A stretch of 64,000 nt of DNA from assembly GCF_037478005.1 (NCBI RefSeq), contig NZ_CP144164.1, forward strand, positions 3,596,001 to 3,660,000, in the 5' to 3' direction. The DNA comes from Alteromonas sp. M12 (GTDB lineage: Bacteria; Pseudomonadota; Gammaproteobacteria; Enterobacterales; Alteromonadaceae). The position numbers were made by a program, and so were the translations under genes. The notes beneath the pieces are model-generated. The model saw only the letters and a program-made list of their open reading frames with translations. It did not search any database and was not told the origin of the DNA. How positions within the stretch are numbered: position 1 is the first letter of the stretch; every line of letters starts with the position of its first letter. This document shows, piece after piece, positions 7,190 through 15,331 of the stretch.

Positions 7190-8785
7190 TTAAAACAACT
7201 TGCTTAATTTAAGGGCTATCTTCTCACCTTCAACAGCCAAGGCTTGTTGCTCGGCCATTAGCGCTTTAGCTCTGGCTTTCACTTTACTCAAGTTAGTACC
7301 TGAACGTTTCGCGATAGCGGTGCCGTAATCTTTATCTGCGTTGTACATAAATGCACTGATATTGATTCGAACTAGCTCTTTATCAGATGTTGCTAATGCG
7401 CCACCTAACACTTCAATAAGTCTAGCTTGTTCGTCTGTAGTAAATGAACGATACAAATCACCAGCTTGTCTAAAGTTTAATTGCTTGTAGAAAGGTATTT
7501 GTTGATAGCTTCCTAACAAAGGCATGGTTGAATACTTGTATTTTGTATCTTCTGCTAAATCAAGGTACTCACTTGGCTGATAATTAACCTCACGCTGGGT
7601 ATTGGTAGGACGTAATTTACCGTGTTGCATGTGGTTGTTTATAGCCACATTTTTAGGTGCGTTAATCGGAATTCGATATGAGTTAACACCTAAACGATAA
7701 CGTTGGGTATCTGCGTAAGCAAACACTCTACCTTGTAATAATCTATCTTCTGATGGCTCGATACCTGGAATCACATTACTTGGCGCAAAAGCAGCTTGCT
7801 CAGTTTCTTCAAAAAAGTTGTCAGGCACTCTATTTAGCACCATTCTGCCAACTTTACGCAGCGGCAATTTGTCTTCAGGCCAAATTTTAGTGGCATCTAG
7901 TGGGTTGAAATCAAAGTTGTTTACGTCTTTTGGAGACAATACTTGAATATATAAGTCCCAAGAAGCGGTTTCACCTTTTTCACCAATACGTGTATAAACA
8001 TCTGTGGTATGAGGCTGCATATCTTGACCTTGTACGGTCGAAGCTTCTTTGTAAGTGAAGTTCTTTACACCTTGGTTGGTTTTCCAAGTAAATTTCACAT
8101 AGTTCATTTCACCTTTAGCATTCACAAATTTATACGCATGAACACTAGATCCGTCCATATTTAGGTAACTCTTTGGTGTGCCGTAGTCAGAAAACAACAT
8201 GGTGAGCATTTGGGTTGATTCTGGTACATGAGAAAAGAAATCGAACACTCTTGATGCTTTTTGCGCATTGTCATAGGGCGATGGTTTTAAACTATGAACC
8301 ATATCTGGAAACTTAATCGCATCGCGAATAAAGAAGATCGGGAAGTTGTTACCGACTAAATCCCAGTTACCTTGCTCTGTGTAAAACTTCACAGCGAATC
8401 CACGAGGATCACGCAATGTTTCAGGAGATTGATGACCGTGAATTACCGCCGAAAAACGCGTAAATACTTCAGTATTTTTACCTTTTTCTTGAAATGGGGC
8501 CGCCATGGTTAAATCGGATAAATCGGCGTAATTTTCGTAGTAACCATGAATACCAGTACCGCGGGCATGCACTACTCTTTCAGGAACACGCTCTCTATCA
8601 AAGGCTGCCAACTTTTCAATTAGGTGACTGTCTTGGAGTAATACGCCGCCCCAAGGTCCAGCTGTTTGAGAGTTTTGGTTGTCACCGATAGGCGCACCGT
8701 TTTGTCTTGTCATGGTTGTTTCAGCAAGCGCGCTAACCGATAACAAGATCAAACTTGATAGGGTTATTAATTTTTTCATTTTCAT
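7190..8785 (-). CDS. Periplasmic monofunctional haem catalase
   Basis: It converts hydrogen peroxide to water and oxygen. The 531-residue precursor has a clear signal peptide (first ~21 residues, ending SALA), so it should work in the periplasm, unlike most catalases. Catalytic His73 sits in RVVHARGTG, the distal Asn146 in LVGNNFPIFFIRD, and the proximal haem ligand Tyr357 in RVFAYADTQRYRLG. The length fits small-subunit catalases. Two start codons six bases apart (8785 and 8779) are both possible; the first is nearer to a GGAT. The ankyrin gene lies 66 bases downstream. KatB-like is the best description, but I do not assign a symbol with certainty. Confidence 0.93.
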   Translation of the reverse strand: MKMKKLITLSSLILLSVSALAETTMTRQNGAPIGDNQNSQTAGPWGGVLLQDSHLIEKLAAFDRERVPERVVHARGTGIHGYYENYADLSDLTMAAPFQEKGKNTEVFTRFSAVIHGHQSPETLRDPRGFAVKFYTEQGNWDLVGNNFPIFFIRDAIKFPDMVHSLKPSPYDNAQKASRVFDFFSHVPESTQMLTMLFSDYGTPKSYLNMDGSSVHAYKFVNAKGEMNYVKFTWKTNQGVKNFTYKEASTVQGQDMQPHTTDVYTRIGEKGETASWDLYIQVLSPKDVNNFDFNPLDATKIWPEDKLPLRKVGRMVLNRVPDNFFEETEQAAFAPSNVIPGIEPSEDRLLQGRVFAYADTQRYRLGVNSYRIPINAPKNVAINNHMQHGKLRPTNTQREVNYQPSEYLDLAEDTKYKYSTMPLLGSYQQIPFYKQLNFRQAGDLYRSFTTDEQARLIEVLGGALATSDKELVRINISAFMYNADKDYGTAIAKRSGTNLSKVKARAKALMAEQQALAVEGEKIALKLSKLF

Positions 8786-8891
8786 TTTACATCCTATTTA
8801 TCTACAACATGGGAAGCCCCAATAGAGTGCTAGGATAAAAACTCGGTGAAAATTAGTACATTTGATAAAAACGAAGTCTAGATTCTATTTT

Positions 8892-10163
8892 TTAGAACCA
8901 AGCTTGGATGGCATCAATGACGTTATACTGCCCATCAACTATTAACATTTTTCGCCATTTATCGAAGGTGGTACATGGGTGAGAAATGCCAACAGCAACC
9001 ATATCTCCGGGCGCTAAACTGTCATCAATAGGTACCTTTAAAAAACAATGTTGATCATTAATTCGGGTTATTTGGTAATTTGTGTGATCAATAGGGGTTA
9101 TCTTCGCAGTCAATTTCGATTTGGCATACAAGGGTTTTGGCAATCCTTTGTCATAGGAAAAATCTCGTTTGCCTGCACCTAAAATAACGACTCCGGGTTC
9201 TGGTTGAGACAACACATAACACCAAACTTCAATTGCCGACTCAGAAGCAGGCAAAGTCAGTTGCGCGCTGCCTAACCTGTCATCAATAGCCATGGAGGCC
9301 TTTTCGTAGACGCCAGAGTCACTGAATAAGTAACACCCACTTCTAAGCACAATTTTTGCGTCATACTCGTGTTGCAAACGGGCAAATGTTAGCGCACACA
9401 TATCGTAGTATTCAGAACCACCAATACTGATAATCAACGACTGCGCAGGCACTATGGTTTGCTGTTCTATAAATGCACAGATGGTGCTATCAAGTAAGCT
9501 CAAAAAGTCCTGAACGCTACTTTGTTTTTGCTCATCAGAGCCCTCAAAAACGGCTTCATACGCGCTGAAGCCGGCAATTTCCCATTGATTAGTGTAAATG
9601 GCCTCGATTAACGTTTTAGCCGTAGCGGCTTCTCGTACGCCGCACCGTCCACCATAAGCCCCTAATTCGATTAGTAATTTTAGCCGACCACGGTTTTTTA
9701 TATTCGCCGCTTTTAACAATTCGAAAGCATCTAAAGAATCGATAAAAAGGTACATAATTAAATCAGGGTATTCTGCCAGTAGTAACTCAACCTCTTTGAT
9801 ATTTGCTCGGCCAACTAACTGATTGGCAAATATTATATGTTTGGCCCCCATCTGTGCAGCTAACCTTGAATTGGTCACGTTTGCCACCGTTAAACCCCAT
9901 ACACCATCGGCTAACTGCTCAAAAATCAACTCAGGACTCATGGTCGTTTTGATATGTGGAGCAAGCAACAAATCGTTGCGCTCAAGCCATTGATTCATCC
10001 GCAGACTATTTTGTAGCAACGCATGTTTTTTAATTATTGCACAAGGCAGAGGCAAATCTTCTTGCAGAATATTCCAGCCTGCATTGGCTATTTGTTCACG
10101 ACTAAACTGTTGTGCGTGAAAAGGTATTCCCTTAAATAGCGGTTTCGGTTGGTAAGAGTCCAT
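8892..10163 (-). CDS. PLP- and metal-dependent D-amino-acid aldolase/dehydratase family protein
   Basis: This 423-residue cytoplasmic enzyme belongs to the alanine-racemase-fold III family that holds D-threonine aldolase and D-serine dehydratase. The PLP lysine is Lys72 in HIKTTMSPEL. Near the C-terminus His395 and Cys397 (SHPCTTFDKW) match the metal-binding His-x-Cys of D-serine dehydratases. The middle contains LIELGAYGGRCGVR and IGGSEYYD, which fit the barrel's phosphate-binding loops. It probably cleaves or deaminates a beta-hydroxy D-amino acid; the exact substrate cannot be read. No operon partner is present. Confidence 0.75.
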   Translation of the reverse strand: MDSYQPKPLFKGIPFHAQQFSREQIANAGWNILQEDLPLPCAIIKKHALLQNSLRMNQWLERNDLLLAPHIKTTMSPELIFEQLADGVWGLTVANVTNSRLAAQMGAKHIIFANQLVGRANIKEVELLLAEYPDLIMYLFIDSLDAFELLKAANIKNRGRLKLLIELGAYGGRCGVREAATAKTLIEAIYTNQWEIAGFSAYEAVFEGSDEQKQSSVQDFLSLLDSTICAFIEQQTIVPAQSLIISIGGSEYYDMCALTFARLQHEYDAKIVLRSGCYLFSDSGVYEKASMAIDDRLGSAQLTLPASESAIEVWCYVLSQPEPGVVILGAGKRDFSYDKGLPKPLYAKSKLTAKITPIDHTNYQITRINDQHCFLKVPIDDSLAPGDMVAVGISHPCTTFDKWRKMLIVDGQYNVIDAIQAWF

Positions 10164-10250
10164 TAGCGTCCTTTGAATTTCAGCGTTACTAAATGAATGT
10201 TAAGGGTGAGTAATTATTCTATGTTTAAGCTCTATAGATGTTAATCAAGG

Positions 10251-13200
10251 TCAGTTCAACTGGGAATTTAATAATTCAAATACAGCATCTGCCCCTTGAG
10301 GTTGATGGAATAGATACCCTTGGTATAGATCGCAGCCCATATTTTGCAAAGTGTTAAATTGAGAATGCGTTTCTACCCCTTCGGCAACCGTCATCAAATT
10401 TAGGCTTTTGGCTAAATTAATAATGGTAGCGCAAATCTCTGCGTCTTCGGTTTTAGAGTCACACTCATGGACAAAAGAGCGGTCTATTTTCAGAATATCT
10501 AGCGGCAATTTTTTGAGGTAGCTTAGGGAAGAATATCCTGTGCCAAAATCGTCAATGGAGACTTTAATGTGAAGGCCTTTTAATTCCTTCAAAATGGCGA
10601 TGCAACTCTGTATATCTTGAATCAAGATACCTTCAGTAATTTCAAATTCGAGCAGTTCACCGGGTATTGAAAACTGCTTTAGCAGTTGTTTAATGTGACG
10701 AATAAAATCCTCAGCAACTAATTGGCGACCTGAGATATTGATAGCAACAGGCACCACATTCGAATTATGGTCGAGCCAATAACGTAGTTGTTCAAGGACT
10801 TTAGTCATCATAATTTCACCAATTTGCACAATCAAATTACTTTGTTCGGCAATCGGGATAAATTCGTTCGGGGATATTTCATCCGAACCTTTTTGCTGCC
10901 ATCGAATCAAGGCTTCTAATGATAATATCTCACCATCTGCTTTAACTTTCGGCTGATAAACAACACTGAATTCATCTTGTTCGATGGCTTGTCCAATTTT
11001 TCTTTCAAAGCTCATCTCTTGTTGTGCTTTTTGTCCCATTTTTTCAGTGTACAACTTGAAATTATCACGGCCATAAAATTTTGCGTTGTACATGGCAATA
11101 TCCGCTCTTTGGATTAATTCCTCTGTGCCCAGTTCGCCATTGGTAGATACTGCAACACCAACACTAGTGGCAATTTGATAGTTTTTACCATTCAAGGTAA
11201 TAGGTTCTCGCATGATAGACAGAATTCGCTGCGCTTTTTCAGTGATTAATTGTTGATTCAGCTCCCCGGTCATAACCACGATAAATTCGTCACCACCAAG
11301 GCGCGCAATAATATCTTCCTCACGACAAATTTCTTTTAAGCGATTGGCCACCTGACACAATAGGTAGTCACCGGCTTTGTGCCCCAAGGTATCGTTAATC
11401 TTTTTAAATTTATCCAAATCTAAAAAGAATAGCGCAATAACCCCCATGTGTTTTTTCGCTTTTGCCACTTGGTAATTTAATTCAGTGATCAAATGGGTGC
11501 GATTAGATAAATGGGTTAACGGGTCGTGATATGCCAAAAAATTTAATCTAGCTTGAATTTTTTGTTGTTTGGTGACGTCTCTTATATGCAGAGTAAATTC
11601 ATTAATAAGACTATTATTTAATTTACTACTTGTAATAGTCACTTCAGCAGGAAACGTTTGCCCTGCGGCCCGCTTTAACTCTATTTCACTGCGCCGGTTA
11701 AGTACTAAGCCATTCGCTGAGACAAACTGCAGTTTTAAGCTCTCACTAAACTCCACTATATCTTTATCTAGCGCAAAACTATTAATAAAACTTTGCCCCA
11801 TGACTTCGGCTTTCAAGCAGCCAAATGTTCTCTCTGCTGCAGGGTTAAACTCAATAATGTTTCCCTGCCAGTCAATAGAGACAATACAATCCATTGATGA
11901 ATCTAGAATGGCACTCTTGCGTCTTTCACTTATCTTAAACTGATTTATTGCCTTTTCACGCTGGGTCATCTCTTTTGACACTTTACTGATGACTTCGTTA
12001 TATTTGCGCGCTATTTGACCTACTTCGGTAAATGGTTCTTCTTTTACTTGAAGGGTGAAATCGCCTTTATTTTGATGATTTTGCATATCATCCAGCAAAT
12101 CTATTAATTCAGTGGAAGCTTTATGTTCACTGATATTCAGGCCACTAAGTTCATGTTCTCTGGTTACTCTTAATGGCGATATTTTATTCAAAATTAAGAG
12201 TATGAAATAACAGCTTAAAAAACTAAATAAGCCAATCACCACTACCCCCAAAAGTTGAATTGTGAGCTGAGACATAAATGATAAGCCAGTACCTAACTTA
12301 GCTTGTTCGCCAAAAAAGGCGACCGCCAGAGTTCCCCAAATGCCGGCAAATAGGTGAGTAGGAATAACGTTTAAGGCATCATCAACTTTAAGCAAGTCCA
12401 TTAATTTAGAACCGTAATGCACGACTATACCTGCTACAACACCTATTATTGCGGCGTCCACAGGTGCTACCGCATGACAACTCGCCGTTATCGCGACTAA
12501 ACCGGCAATAATGCCATTTAAGCTCGCCCCCATATCCACATATTTTTTGGTTCGCAAATGAATAAATGTGGCTGTTAACCCACCCCACATAGCAGCAAGA
12601 CAGGTGTTCAGAATGATATAAGGAACTTGCTCATCAAATTTCAAAGTACTGCCGCCATTGAACCCAAACCATCCAAACCAAATAAGTAAGGTTCCCATGG
12701 CAGCCAAAGGTAAATTGCTACCTGAAGGAAATTTGCTATTTGCTTTAAACCTGTCGATTCTTGGCCCAACAATTAAGACGCTGGCCAAAGCGACCCACCC
12801 ACCTACCGAATGCACCACCGTTGAGCCAGCAAAATCCACAAATCCCAAAGATTCAAGCCAGCCTCGATTATCAGGATTGTATACACCAGCCCAAGCCCAA
12901 TGCCCTACAAAGGGGTAAATTAGCCCGCTTAAAATCAACGTGATATACATATAGCTGGAAAACCGAGCGCGCTCAGCAATAGCACCAGAAGTTAAAGTCG
13001 CTGCGGTGCTACAGAACATCATTTGAAATAAGAAGAAGGTGATTTGAAAAGAAGTATTCCCCTCGCCAAAAGCAAAGTCGCCAGTTCCAGCCCATCCCCC
13101 TAGACTTGGACCAAACATAATACCAAAGCCAAACAACCAAAAAATACTAGCGGATACAATGAAGTCACCAATATTTTTTGCAGCGACATTTATACTATTT

Positions 13201-13295
13201 TTGCTGCGCGTTCTGCCGCTTTCTAGACACAAAAATCCTGCTTGCATTAAAAACACAAACATCGCTGACAAGAGCAGCCAAAAATTATCAGACAA
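10251..13295 (-). CDS. Ammonium transporter fused to PAS-GGDEF-EAL
   Basis: This 1014-aa fusion protein has an Amt/Rh channel at about residues 1-375 with the twin histidines His162 (TVVHSVGG) and His314 (IPTHLFAGIWG). A linker or HAMP-like helix follows (about 380-450), then a PAS domain (about 455-575), a GGDEF domain (about 580-745) and an EAL domain (about 755-1010). GGDEF (667-671) is intact with an inhibitory-site REED (658-661). EAL (794-796) and DDFGTGYSSL are intact, so both synthesis and breakdown of cyclic di-GMP are possible. It could sense ammonium flux and report through cyclic di-GMP. The start is TTG 13293-13295 after AGGG. No glnK gene is adjacent. Confidence 0.93.
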   Translation of the reverse strand: MSDNFWLLLSAMFVFLMQAGFLCLESGRTRSKNSINVAAKNIGDFIVSASIFWLFGFGIMFGPSLGGWAGTGDFAFGEGNTSFQITFFLFQMMFCSTAATLTSGAIAERARFSSYMYITLILSGLIYPFVGHWAWAGVYNPDNRGWLESLGFVDFAGSTVVHSVGGWVALASVLIVGPRIDRFKANSKFPSGSNLPLAAMGTLLIWFGWFGFNGGSTLKFDEQVPYIILNTCLAAMWGGLTATFIHLRTKKYVDMGASLNGIIAGLVAITASCHAVAPVDAAIIGVVAGIVVHYGSKLMDLLKVDDALNVIPTHLFAGIWGTLAVAFFGEQAKLGTGLSFMSQLTIQLLGVVVIGLFSFLSCYFILLILNKISPLRVTREHELSGLNISEHKASTELIDLLDDMQNHQNKGDFTLQVKEEPFTEVGQIARKYNEVISKVSKEMTQREKAINQFKISERRKSAILDSSMDCIVSIDWQGNIIEFNPAAERTFGCLKAEVMGQSFINSFALDKDIVEFSESLKLQFVSANGLVLNRRSEIELKRAAGQTFPAEVTITSSKLNNSLINEFTLHIRDVTKQQKIQARLNFLAYHDPLTHLSNRTHLITELNYQVAKAKKHMGVIALFFLDLDKFKKINDTLGHKAGDYLLCQVANRLKEICREEDIIARLGGDEFIVVMTGELNQQLITEKAQRILSIMREPITLNGKNYQIATSVGVAVSTNGELGTEELIQRADIAMYNAKFYGRDNFKLYTEKMGQKAQQEMSFERKIGQAIEQDEFSVVYQPKVKADGEILSLEALIRWQQKGSDEISPNEFIPIAEQSNLIVQIGEIMMTKVLEQLRYWLDHNSNVVPVAINISGRQLVAEDFIRHIKQLLKQFSIPGELLEFEITEGILIQDIQSCIAILKELKGLHIKVSIDDFGTGYSSLSYLKKLPLDILKIDRSFVHECDSKTEDAEICATIINLAKSLNLMTVAEGVETHSQFNTLQNMGCDLYQGYLFHQPQGADAVFELLNSQLN

Positions 13296-13342
13296 CCGAT
13301 GACCCTAAAAGTAGTATATTTCAGTTAGTAAACGGTCGCTTT

Positions 13343-13359
13343 TGCAAGAACTATTCCCG
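13343..13359 (-). promoter_or_regulatory. Sigma-54-type promoter of the Amt fusion gene
   Basis: On the minus strand GG (13356-13357) and GC (13344-13345) are exactly ten bases apart, within GGGAATAGTTCTTGCA. The -12 part TTGCA is perfect; the -24 part keeps only GG. A start site about 12 bases downstream would give a leader of nearly 40 bases before the TTG start. Ammonium transporter genes are classic NtrC/sigma-54 targets. Confidence 0.45.
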
Positions 13360-13407
13360 CTATATTCCCTTAGCAAAGTCCCATTTAATGCGGTTAAACT
13401 GCAATAC

Positions 13408-13424
13408 ACCACCAAAACTGTGCA
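13408..13424 (-). promoter_or_regulatory. NtrC-like enhancer site
   Basis: The minus strand reads TGCACAGTTTTGGTGGT, close to the NtrC consensus TGCACY-N5-GGTGCA at 9 of 12 defined positions. It lies roughly 80 bases upstream of the predicted sigma-54 start site, a normal enhancer distance. A weaker candidate is at 13450-13466. Confidence 0.35.
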
Positions 13425-13557
13425 ACCAGTGTTCAAGTTTTGTGCATTACATCCAAATTAGTGCGCAACAAGATGCGAGAGAATTTCACGTATTTTAAGA
13501 TTATCGAAAACTAACTGAACAGGTAATTTTTGAAGACTGCCAAGTTAGCCAATACTG

Positions 13558-14499
13558 TCACTTTTTGACGTAGACCGCATTGGCGAGTTTTTCAGCAACA
13601 ATCTCTCTAAAAAATTGCCCAAGTTCGCGAAAGAATACCCGACCTGGCGCGGTATTTCGCCAAATCAAATGTTGCACACGAGTAATTGGCGTGTCTAACA
13701 ACTCACACACATGAAGTTCATTTGGACGATGTAATTCAGAGTGCACATATAGCCCAGGTAAAAAAGCGACACCCACTCCCATCACGACCATTTGTCTGAG
13801 CGTATCTAAACTTGTGCCCTCGTAATCCCGATACATCTGTGCACCAATTTGAGCACAAATAGTTTGAACTTGATGATGGAAGTGATGGTGACCTTCTAAC
13901 GTCAGCACCTTTTCACCTTGCACATCAGAGGGTTTTACAAACTCTTGACCTGCCAAAGGATGATCTCCAGGCATGACCAACTTTAGCGGTTCTGTAAATA
14001 GCTCAGAAACGATGAATTGCGTGGATTCATGAGTTGACGGTGATATAATTAGGTCGTATTGGCCGTTAAGTAAACCTTCTTCCAACTGTTGCGGAAACTC
14101 TTCTCGCACGTAGAATTTTAATTGACTAAAACGCCGATGTAATTCAGGCAATACAAATGGTAACAAATAGGGTCCCAACGTAGGCGGAACGCCCAAGCGA
14201 TAGGTAGTTGAGGCTCCATCAATGAGTTCACGTGCAGTGTCGTTAAAACGTTGACCTGCGCGTAAAACCTCTTCTGCAAGCGCAAGTAAAGTATTCCCCT
14301 GAGGGGTCAGTAAAGTGCCGCTTCGATTGCGTTCAAATAAACTCAAGTTCATGTTTTTTTCAAGGGCTTGAACTTGTGTGGTTAAAGTAGGTTGACTGAT
14401 TCCCAACGATTGTGCAGCGCGTCGAAAACTCAAACTTTTGGCGACTGCCACAAAGTATTTTAGTTGATTTATGGAGGGATATTTATTGTCTGTAGTCAT
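13558..14499 (-). CDS. OxyR-like LysR-family regulator lacking the peroxidatic cysteine
   Basis: It is a 313-aa LysR-type transcription factor. Residues 8-67 form the winged helix (LKYFVAVAKSLSFRRAAQSL), followed by a periplasmic-binding-protein-like sensor domain. The segment LTLEGHHHFHHQVQTICAQIGA aligns with the redox loop of OxyR, but the position of Cys199 is histidine; only the second cysteine is kept. A peroxide switch of the usual kind is therefore unlikely. The gene is divergent from carbonic anhydrase/sulP, 168 bases away, and the gap holds an OxyR-type half operator. It probably controls that bicarbonate-uptake pair. Confidence 0.85.
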   Translation of the reverse strand: MTTDNKYPSINQLKYFVAVAKSLSFRRAAQSLGISQPTLTTQVQALEKNMNLSLFERNRSGTLLTPQGNTLLALAEEVLRAGQRFNDTARELIDGASTTYRLGVPPTLGPYLLPFVLPELHRRFSQLKFYVREEFPQQLEEGLLNGQYDLIISPSTHESTQFIVSELFTEPLKLVMPGDHPLAGQEFVKPSDVQGEKVLTLEGHHHFHHQVQTICAQIGAQMYRDYEGTSLDTLRQMVVMGVGVAFLPGLYVHSELHRPNELHVCELLDTPITRVQHLIWRNTAPGRVFFRELGQFFREIVAEKLANAVYVKK

Positions 14500-14552
14500 T
14501 TTGTAACCTGTTGGTATTAATGAGTTCTCATGGAGTTCTCTTAGAGATCACT

Positions 14553-14569
14553 GATAGCAAAAAGCTATC
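14553..14569. promoter_or_regulatory. OxyR-type half operator between LysR gene and carbonic anhydrase
   Basis: GATAGC (14553-14558) and GCTATC (14564-14569) form a perfect palindrome around AAAAA. Inside it ATAG-N7-CTAT matches one half of the tetrameric OxyR consensus exactly. The expected second half is not conserved in spacing. It is the likely binding site of the adjacent OxyR-like regulator. Confidence 0.55.
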
Positions 14570-14667
14570 GCGACAACAAGTATACTTCTATCTGTCTATC
14601 AGGTAAAACTAAAAACGTTGTTCGATTCGTAACAAGTATTTTTAAACATTTTATAGGAGTGACTTTC

Positions 14668-15312
14668 ATGGACCACGTAATTTCTGGTGTTGCTAAATTT
14701 CAAAAAGAAGTCTTTCCTGATAAGAAAGCAACTTTTAAAAAGTTAGCGAATGGGCAAAACCCTGAAGTATTATTTATTACCTGCGCCGATTCGCGCATTG
14801 ATCCAAATCTATTAACTCAAACTGAACCTGGTGAACTTTTCATTTGTCGTAATGCGGGCAACATTGTCCCTCCTCACAGCAATGTCACCGGCGGAATAAC
14901 CGCATCCATTGAATTTGCAGTAGCAGCGTTAGGTGTTTCACATATTATCGTCTGTGGACACTCTGATTGTGGCGCCATGAAAGGTGCTTTGTACCCTGAA
15001 AAACTTGATGGATTACCCCACGTAAAAGAATGGTTATCCCATAGTCGCTGTGCGTCGGAAATAGTCAAAGAAAAATATGGCAGCCTATGTATGGACCATT
15101 TGGAAAAGTTAACTGAAGAGAATGTAGTACAACAATTACAACATCTTCGTACTCACCCATCTGTTGCGGCCAAGTTAGCCACCGGTCAAGTGAAACTGCA
15201 CGGCTGGGTTTACAATATCGAAAGCGGTCAAGTCCTTAGTTATGATCCACAAAGCGCTAAGTTTACACCATTGGGCCAGACACAAACCGAAGCCAAATTG
15301 TCTATAGCGTAA
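14668..15312 (+). CDS. Beta-class carbonic anhydrase
   Basis: This zinc enzyme interconverts carbon dioxide and bicarbonate. Zinc ligands are Cys39, His98 and Cys101 (CADSR and GHSDCG), and the Asp41-Arg43 dyad is present. The start at ATG 14668 is chosen because AGGAGT at 14655-14660 is well placed. The frame extends nine bases upstream to a GTG that overlaps that site. The product is 214 aa, normal for the family. It lies 19 bases before the SulP gene, so the two are probably co-transcribed and together supply cytoplasmic bicarbonate. Confidence 0.95.
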   Translation: MDHVISGVAKFQKEVFPDKKATFKKLANGQNPEVLFITCADSRIDPNLLTQTEPGELFICRNAGNIVPPHSNVTGGITASIEFAVAALGVSHIIVCGHSDCGAMKGALYPEKLDGLPHVKEWLSHSRCASEIVKEKYGSLCMDHLEKLTEENVVQQLQHLRTHPSVAAKLATGQVKLHGWVYNIESGQVLSYDPQSAKFTPLGQTQTEAKLSIA

Positions 15313-15331
15313 AGACATACAAGGTACTTAT

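Noticed and set aside
13178..13498. 106-codon plus-strand frame overlapping the Amt fusion start
   Set aside because: It runs antisense through the N-terminus of a certain gene and its promoter, with no start signal.
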